Origin: Arachis hypogaea
Lineage: Eukaryota > Streptophyta > Magnoliopsida > Fabales > Fabaceae
DNA length: 64,000 nucleotides
Direction: 5' to 3'
Assembly: GCF_003086295.3 (NCBI RefSeq)
Contig: NC_092054.1
Span: forward strand, 18,115,878-18,179,877
The notes under the pieces are model-generated. The model was not told the DNA's origin. It worked only from the letters and a program-made list of their open reading frames with translations, and made no database searches. Below are positions 57,611-64,000 of the stretch, piece after piece; positions within the stretch are counted from its first letter, which is position 1, and each line of letters starts with the position of its first letter. Made by a program: the position numbers and the translations under genes.

Positions 57611-57811
57611 TGTTAGAAACAAGAGAGTAATTTGAAGAAAGGGTTGTCTATTATTGAGTGAATTGCCGAATAATAATATACAAGGCTATATATAGATGTT
57701 AGAAGAATCAAAACAATAAAAACGTAATATCCTATAATAAACATACAGATATGCTAAATAATTATAATTAATCCTAATTGATCTCTAATTGATCCTAATT
57801 ATACTTTAATA
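57611..57811 (-). repeat. Copia LTR (right, 5' LTR)
   Basis: Partner of 53381-53583. Its outer end in plus orientation is TTTAATA instead of CTCTAACA. Confidence 0.92.
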
Positions 57812-57816
57812 ATGCT

Positions 57817-58934
57817 GACTCCTAAGATTTTTTTTATTTTATTAATTAATTTATTTCTCTATTCAATATTGGATAATATAAACTTATTTATCGAATAAAT
57901 GGTTAGTTATATGTCTTTAGATATATGAATAGTCAAAATAAAATACATTACCTTTAGTAAACAAGGATAGAGCCTAAAAATATTAAAAAACAATAATGTT
58001 TGAGAAATAATAAAAAAAATCGGTTTAAATGGTTTAAATTATTTTATTTAACATTTATTGTTACTAGAATGAATGAATATTAAATAAGATAAATTTAAAC
58101 TATTTAAACTAATTTTTTATTATTTTTCTAACATTACTGATAAAAAAAACTGAATGATTTTCTCGTAATTATTCTCTTATAACGACTTAATTAAAAAATT
58201 GAATGATTTTTTATTCGTTCCAACTTATTAGTTTTTGGCCTAATTTTTGGTTCGTCACGGATTTTAGTATGAGGAATCAAACCTATTTGGCCTTCGATTT
58301 CTGGTTCGACGAGTTTGACATCCGATTTTCTTTGTAAAATTATTACGAAAATTCATGTGTAAACTATAGTTCAAATTTAGTTGTAGCTCCTTTTTAGACT
58401 ATGTGCATAGTTCCACTTTTATTTAATCAGAAACTAATGAAGTTTTCTTATATGTTTTGCTTAATAACAACACTTCTCCTAAGACTCTAGGCGCATATAT
58501 ATGATTACAAACATGGTTCTTGATCGAATAAAGTTGAAAAATTTTGTTATCAGCAATTATATGCATAACCTATTGTTGTATCATCTCTTTATTAGTGGAA
58601 GCTATGTGATTGAAGCAAACTATTTGCTATTGTTTCGAAAGAAAGGTAAGTTGTGTTGTTTGCATATCAAAAACAGTTAGAAATCATTTTAATGTTTGCA
58701 AAATAGGCATTATAGTTGAATGTGAATTAAAAGGAAATTGGTGTATAATTGCAAGAAACCCTGATCCATTTTTTGTAGATTCTTAAAGTGGGTAACGACA
58801 ATATAAAGGAAGTTCAGGTTTTGAAGAAGGACACTATTTTCTTCTTCATGACTCGATTTTACATTTTTTTAGTTACCAAAAATTTCTTTTCTTCCTCTTA
58901 ACTCACATGTGCAATGAATCTATGGTGGAAACTA
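57817..58934. other. AT-rich spacer, nothing coding recognised
   Basis: Contains one small foldback at 57996-58134. The rest shows no feature. Confidence 0.5.
57996..58134. mobile_element. Stowaway-like foldback MITE
   Basis: ATGTTTGAGAAATAATAAAA at the left pairs with TTTTATTATTTTTCTAACAT at the right, and the arms continue with GGTTTAAATGGTTTAAAT facing ATTTAAACTATTTAAAC. The flanking dinucleotide is TA on both sides, as for Tc1/mariner-derived Stowaway MITEs. Confidence 0.7.
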
Positions 58935-59055
58935 GGATACTAAAATCTAAATCAATCCGAATACAATGGTTCATTCAATCAATTCTAAACATAAAACAAT
59001 CAAAATTGCATTAATTTAGATTAAATTATATTATATTTTATTTTCAATAAAAAAG

Positions 59056-59741
59056 TATAGATAACCAATTTTATATACAGTCAAATAGAGTCAATTTTTC
59101 AAAAAAATGTGGTTCTTAAATTTTAAAAAGTTAGGTTTGCACTTAGAAAACATATGTTCTCCCACACCACCCTCTCACGTTGCGAAACTCCTCTTGCCGC
59201 GATGTCACATGGTCACACCTTTCCCTTCCAACCTTTCTCATTGCGCCACTGCATCCTCTCCTCCAACCCTTTTCGTCGTGAAATCGCCCCCTCTTCCTCC
59301 ATCTCCTCTCGTCTTGTCACGTTGCTGCCCCGTAGAAGTCTTCTAGATTTTTTATGATTCTTTTTACTTGTTTTGAATATTTCTTTTCTCCTACGTTTTA
59401 GAGGTGTCTTTTTTATATTTTTTTAATGTTCTTTTCTTAGTTTTTGAAAGTTCTTTTTTCAATAATTTTAGATATCTCGTTTGGTTAGATTTTGGATATC
59501 TCTTTTTTGTTAGGTTTTAGATGTTTCTTTTTATTACGTTTCAGATATTTCTTTTTATTAGATTTTGGATATCTCTTTTTTGTTAGTTTTAGATGTTTTT
59601 CATTATTATAATTTGAACTTATCTCCAAAGACAAAATTAGAAAAAAAGTTGTGTAGACTTAGGTTTTTCTTTTTCCCTCTTTGTTAGACTTCTTTTGCCG
59701 TTCATATACTAGTTGATTGCAACTTTAGTTGGTTATCTAAC
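59056..59741 (+). mobile_element. TIR element with GC-rich core, possibly Pack-MULE-like
   Basis: TAGATAACCAA near 59058 faces TTGGTTATCTA at 59729-59739. The core 59150-59340 is C-rich and coding-like (79- and 67-residue open frames in overlapping phases) and matches the core of the repeat at 27440-28000. It is followed by a minisatellite. No transposase. The superfamily call is an inference. Confidence 0.5.
59395..59605. repeat. Degenerate minisatellite, unit about 27 bp
   Basis: Variants of TTTTAGATATTTCTTTTTAT and TTAG recur about seven times, clearest at 59468-59600. Confidence 0.7.
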
Positions 59742-60124
59742 AAAATTGTTTTGACAAATCGCATGATTTGATCAAATTTTGAATCCATTTTTCAAAATCG
59801 AACCAATAAATCCAAACCACAAATTGTGATATAATATTATTATTTTATTATAAAATTTAAATTTTACATATAATTATTTATTTTGTTATATATTTTTATC
59901 TTATTTATATAGTATTATTATTTGGTAAGTATTTTGTGAATATAAAATAAAATTTATTTATTTATATATTTTACTCATTTAAAGTTATTTCTAATTTTAA
60001 GAATAAAATTTTAAAATTTTATTTTTTTAAAAACCGAATAAATTGAACTAATCCAAACTGCAGTAGTTTGGATCGGATTAAATCAAATTTAAAAATAAAA
60101 TCTAACCACAAATATCTCTAGTAG

Positions 60125-60639
60125 AATTCATATGTGGTTGTGTTAACGTGAATTTGATAGTTAAAATTTATTAGATATTAATTTAATTAAACATATCAAA
60201 TTATTTAATAATTTTTAATTGTAAACTTTAGAAAAAAAACAACTGAATGTGAGTGTGTACTTAAATTTATATGAACCAAATAGTATTATTTACACCCAAT
60301 AAGAATTTCTCATAAATCTTTTCTTTATTCTTACAAAATATAGATTTAGGCTTACTGTCCCACAGATATATAACTTAAAATGGACAAAAAGTTTATTTGT
60401 GACTATACATAAGAATTAGGAAAATGCAAAGTGTGATATAAAAGTTGAAGCAAAGAAATTATCATTCCCCACATTATATAAAGAAAATACCATATTATTG
60501 TAAACATTCAATTAATATTGTTGCAAGTGAATTGATAATATGGTGTCCTTGTGCCAAGTTCTGCATGCTAAATTATGTCCGTGAAATTGTTTTTAAAAAC
60601 AAATTATATATAAATTTTATAAATTGTATTTTATATATA
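60125..60639. other. AT-rich spacer, nothing recognised
   Basis: No supported feature. Confidence 0.5.
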
Positions 60640-61063
60640 TTTTTTAAAAAAATTATTAAAAGTATCTATGAAATTTACAAATATTAATAAAAGTACTTAT
60701 AAATTAAGAAAAATAATACTGTATTCATGAAAGATAGATTTCGTACGACAAAAGTATGCAAATTCTAATTTTTTGTTGATTTTTTATTAAAATTTCTAAA
60801 CTACTCTCTCCAACTTCAACTCACTTTTTCAATCTTCTATAACCCAATCTGCACCTTTAAAACCCTTACCATGAAGTCCGAAACTACTACAACAGACCAG
60901 GCCGAAATTAATAGTGGTGATGGTGATAGAAGACTTCAACCGGTTTCTGGCAGAAAAATCCAGTATGATGAGCTCTTTCCTATTCTTTTCACTACATCTT
61001 TTCACACAAAGAAAGCCTCCCAAATTAACAAAAAAAGAAAAAAATAACTGAAACCATTAAAAA

Positions 61064-61639
61064 ATGTTCTTTTATAGTTTTTTCTTTGATTCTTTATCAG
61101 TATTGGTTGATTTTGTTGTTAATCTTAGTGTTGCGATCCTCTTTTGCGTTACTATCCAGAGCTCTACCATAAAGGTTCATTTCGTCTGTCCCCAAAAGTG
61201 TAACATCACCATTCAATTTGGTGTCGACACCGTATCCGTCGACAGAAAGAAGCTCCGTCACCTGCCGCACATCTTCAGCCGCATCCTGGAGCTCTCATCC
61301 GATCCGACGTGGATGTTGCCATCAAGGAGGCCTTCGATTGCTTTCGCTTTGTCACCAAGACCAAAGAGGAGGACGAAAAGGTTGAAGGCGGCAGAGGTAG
61401 CGGTGACACCAACAACACCAAAGTATAGGAGGGCGCTAGCGAGGGATGCTTGCATGAGAGGGTGGGTGATGCTTTGCGGCGAAATAGAGGTCTTCGAGGT
61501 GGCCGAAAGAGAGCATGGAGACGATGGAGTGGGAGTAAAAATTGAAGGCTGTGAGTGCATGGGAAAGGCCATAAGAAGGAAAATTTTGAGTGCGATAGGG
61601 AAGGAGGAATTTGAGAGGAAGGCCAATGGAGTTGAGTAG
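61064..61639. other. GC-rich, coding-like core of the candidate Pack-MULE, not identified
   Basis: Open frames exist on both strands: 191 codons on plus (61064-61639) and 122 on minus (61626-61258). The minus frame contains a hydrophobic, membrane-like run (LASALLYFGVVGVTATSAAF), then LFVLLFGLGDKAKAIEGLLD. In another plus frame VDVAIKEAFDCFRFVTKTKE is read. I cannot say which, if any, is the original gene frame and do not recognise the family. Confidence 0.35.
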
Positions 61640-61749
61640 AAAATAAGAGATTTGTGGCGGTGGAGTTGAGGTTGAGGATAGGGGTAGTTTGAAAATTTTA
61701 TTAATAATCAACAAAAAATTAGAGTTTGGATACTTTTGTTATACAAAAC

Positions 61750-62435
61750 TAGGGGTGGCAAAACGGGGCGAGCCCGTCAGGCCGATCCGCTAAACCCGCT
61801 AAAAAAGGCGGGTCGGGCTAGGATTTGGAGTCCGCCAAATTAAAAAAATCCGCCAAACCCGCACCGCCAAATTGGCGGGTTTTGGCGGGGCGGGGCGGGG
61901 CGGGCCAGTCCGCCGGGCCGAAAATTTTTATTTTTATTTTTTTATTAAATAAAAGAGTGATTACTATTATAAAATTAATAATTATAGAATTTTTAAACAC
62001 TTTTTTTTCATTTTTTATTTTTATTCTTTTTTGAGTTATTAACATTATTTATTTTATTTTACAATTTCGTATATATGCTCAAATTATGTGACTTATTTTT
62101 TAAAATAAAGATAATTCTATTGACAAATATTATTTCGAACAATTTTATTGAAGTTAAAAATTAAAAAAAAAATAGTAAAAAAATTATATTATAATTTGAC
62201 TATTTTTTATTTGTATTTAATTTTTTAATTATTATTTTTTGTTTAATTTTAATGAATTTTATTTTTCAAAAAAAAAAAAAAGAGTCAAGCGGGCTAGCCC
62301 GCCAATCCGCCATAAAGCGGGACGGACTAGCATTTTGAACCCATTTTAGTTGGCAGGGCGGGTCAGTCCGTCCCGTTTATCTGGCTGGCCTAAGTGGGGC
62401 GGGTTGGGGCGGGCCAACCTGCTTTGCCACCCCTA
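61750..62435. mobile_element. hAT MITE with perfect 8-bp duplication
   Basis: The ends TAGGGGTGGCAAAACGGG and the complement TAGGGGTGGCAAAGCAGG are inverted repeats. The flanks are TACAAAAC on both sides (61742-61749 and 62436-62443). GC-rich subterminal regions built on GGCGGG/CCCGCC surround an AT-rich centre. Non-coding. Confidence 0.95.
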
Positions 62436-62635
62436 TACAAAACCCATCTTTTATGGGTACATCGTTCATTTTTTTAATTTATAGGTACTTTTATTAGCGT
62501 TTGTAAATTTAATGGATACTTTTGGTTGTTTTTTCTATAATTTTTTTTTTGGGTTCAAATTCTATATTGCAAACCACTAATGGAGGAAAGCGCCATCATG
62601 TTAGCTAATGGTACATGCTAATGCAGGTCTTCATT

Positions 62636-62973
62636 TTTAGTGGTTATTTAGATGTGATTAAGTTAATAAAAAAAATTTAATATTTTTTTTATTTTTTAGT
62701 ATGTTTGATAAATTTTTAATAATAAAAAATATTAAAAAAATAAAAAAATTATTTTATTTGAGTAGTTATAATTTATATCTTTTTTTAAATAATATTTTTT
62801 ACACAATAAATAAACAAAAAGTATTTTTTATATTATTATATCTAAACATAATTGATAGATAAAAAAAAATTTTACATAGAATATTCAAACATAAAATTAC
62901 TTTTATTTTTTTATAAATTTTTTTTTAAAAAATAAAAAAATCTTTTCTTAAAAACTCACTCAAACAAACTTTT
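62636..62973 (-). mobile_element. MITE family A copy 3 (inverted)
   Basis: On the minus strand it starts AGTTTGTTTGAGTGAG and continues with ATTTTATGTTTGAATATTCT and ATTATGTTTAGATATAATAA, matching 22871-23252. The ends are degraded. Confidence 0.65.
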
Positions 62974-64000
62974 AATCAATAACTCACAATTGTACAAATT
63001 AATATAATACATATATTAAGAGTAGTTTTCCCTAACAAACTTGTGTTACTTAAATTCCTAAAATATTCCCATAATCAGATCATATCTCAATAACTTTTAT
63101 AGAATGACAATCGGAGTAATACAGAATAATTATGATCAATTTCACAAATGTACTGTGTCTAATTCATTTAAATTTATGTTTATAATTTTATCTTTCTTTT
63201 TTTTATAGACTAACTTTATCTTTGTTAAAATATGATTCCAACAAGTCACCAAAAAAAAAAATATGATTCCAACATGTTTTTTTCTTTTTTTGGTCAGACA
63301 ACATGTTATATATTCAATATTTTGCTATTTCCAATTCTTCCATCTTATTGGGCCGAAGCAATAAAAATGATCAAAACAATGTTTTTTCCAAAATGGGATG
63401 AAGCTCTACTTCTTAATAGTTAAACCAAAAACCATAAACTATTCATACTGACCCACAAAAAATAACTTCGGCTTGTACAAAAAAAAAACCCTCAGTTTAA
63501 CCTATCAAATCTGAACCGAAAAACTCAGTGATTTAGTGGATTTGCCTATTTATGGCAAGTTTTGACGGTTTCCTATGGGGATGGTAACAAAACAGGACGG
63601 GAATAAGAAATATCTTTGCACTCTTCGTTTTCGCCCTTAAATATATTTTCCGTCCCGTCTCAACTTTTGTTCTGGAAAAATATTACCCTCCATTTCTATT
63701 TTCCACAATCAGAGACAATAAGATGGCAAAGGAATAACAATACGATAAGTATTGATCAAGAGTGGGGTATGGTTATAACGCTACCAAAGATTGGGATTTG
63801 TGAGTTCTGATCTTCTAATGTAACTTGGGAGTGAGACGAAGTAACATTAGTGTTGTGGAGAGAAAGAAAGACACTTTTGAAATTAGGGTTAGATTTTTTA
63901 ATATCTATATTTATATATAGTATGCGAAATGACTAATAAATTTATATTAAAAATAAATTATTAAGGGTGTTTAAGTAAATTTAATAATTCGAAGATTAAT
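62974..64000. other. AT-rich spacer, nothing firmly recognised
   Basis: Near 63577 GGGGATGGTAACAAAACAGG resembles one end of a hAT-type MITE, but no second end is present before the window stops. Short open frames look random. Confidence 0.45.

Larger units (their letters stand above)
53381..57811 (-). mobile_element. Ty1/copia retrotransposon, complete layout, coding decayed
   Basis: Two LTRs of about 200 bp, both starting TGTTAGAAACAAGA, bound a 4-kb interior read on the minus strand. The flanks are a perfect ATGCT duplication (53376-53380 and 57812-57816). The primer site, polypurine tract, gag knuckles, integrase, reverse transcriptase and RNase H are in copia order (integrase before reverse transcriptase). 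Total length is 4.4 kb, near normal for copia. Multiple frameshifts and stops inactivate it. Confidence 0.95.
58935..60124. mobile_element. Degraded hAT-like MITE, relative of 33233-33840, split by a nested element
   Basis: The left arm (AGGATACTAAAATCTAAATC, then CAATCAAAATTGCATTAATT) and the right arm (ATCGAACCAATAAATCCAAA, then GATATAATATTATTATTTTA) align with the two arms of 33233-33840. The middle is interrupted at about 59056-59741. Boundaries are approximate; no duplication visible. Confidence 0.6.
60640..62550. mobile_element. Candidate Pack-MULE with TIRs of about 200 bp
   Basis: The left arm (about 60640-60830) and the complement of the right arm (about 61670-61749 plus 62436-62550) share AAAAGTAT, AAATTTACAAA, TAATAAAAGTAC, TATAAATTAA, ACAAAAGTAT and TCTAATTTTTTGTTGATT in the same order. 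The right arm is split by a hAT MITE. The core (60850-61665) is much richer in GC than its surroundings and looks captured. Long TIRs around a GC-rich core are typical of Mutator-like gene-capturing elements. The exact ends and 9-bp duplication could not be fixed. Confidence 0.65.

Overview
This window looks like gene-poor nuclear DNA of a flowering plant, about 64 kb of transposons nested inside one another. The organism call is inference. It rests on long-LTR Ty3/gypsy elements of the Tekay/Del type, Ty1/copia, CACTA, PIF/Harbinger, Mutator-like and hAT-like elements, many AT-rich MITEs, plant-style introns, a plant mobile domain (PMD) gene relic and a plant-type INO80 fragment. The element types and LTR sequences recall a legume, possibly peanut (Arachis), which I cannot confirm without a search. 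I see no intact host gene, tRNA, rRNA or CRISPR array. Every protein-coding relic found carries stops or frameshifts.

Left block (1-3611): a MITE, then a broken PMD gene (893-2870, +) split by a 537-bp Mutator-type foldback with a perfect 9-bp target duplication, followed by a fragment resembling the MURA N terminus on the minus strand.

First nest (3612-26974): an old copia element (+) carries two insertions. One is a CACTA element (5200-8041) in the reverse transcriptase/RNase H region. The other is a PIF/Harbinger element (8412-26583) in RNase H, flanked by TAA. The PIF element carries its transposase and its MYB-like partner gene, both decayed, and itself contains an 11.6-kb Tekay-type gypsy element (10025-21632). 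That gypsy element has two 3.4-kb LTRs, a tRNA-Met primer site and one continuous gag-pol frame broken only by stop codons.

Middle block (26975-33847): AT-rich spacer with microsatellites, several MITEs and a 1.6-kb near-palindrome (30545-32157).

Second nest (33848-53253): a CACTA element with ATA target duplication carries exons of the chromatin remodeller INO80 (51683-52783). Into its left end a minus-strand Tekay-type gypsy element (33879-48930, duplication GCGGT) has inserted. The 3' LTR of that element is split by a solo LTR of the first gypsy family (34044-37290, duplication CAAAA). The same insertion junction, with 54 identical bases of the nested LTR, is also present in the other LTR, so the element may have moved with a composite LTR.

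Right block (53254-64000): a 4.4-kb minus-strand copia element (53381-57811, duplication ATGCT), a degraded hAT-like MITE holding another terminal-inverted-repeat element, a candidate Pack-MULE (about 60640-62550) with a hAT-type MITE (duplication TACAAAAC) in its right arm, another MITE, and AT-rich spacer to the end.
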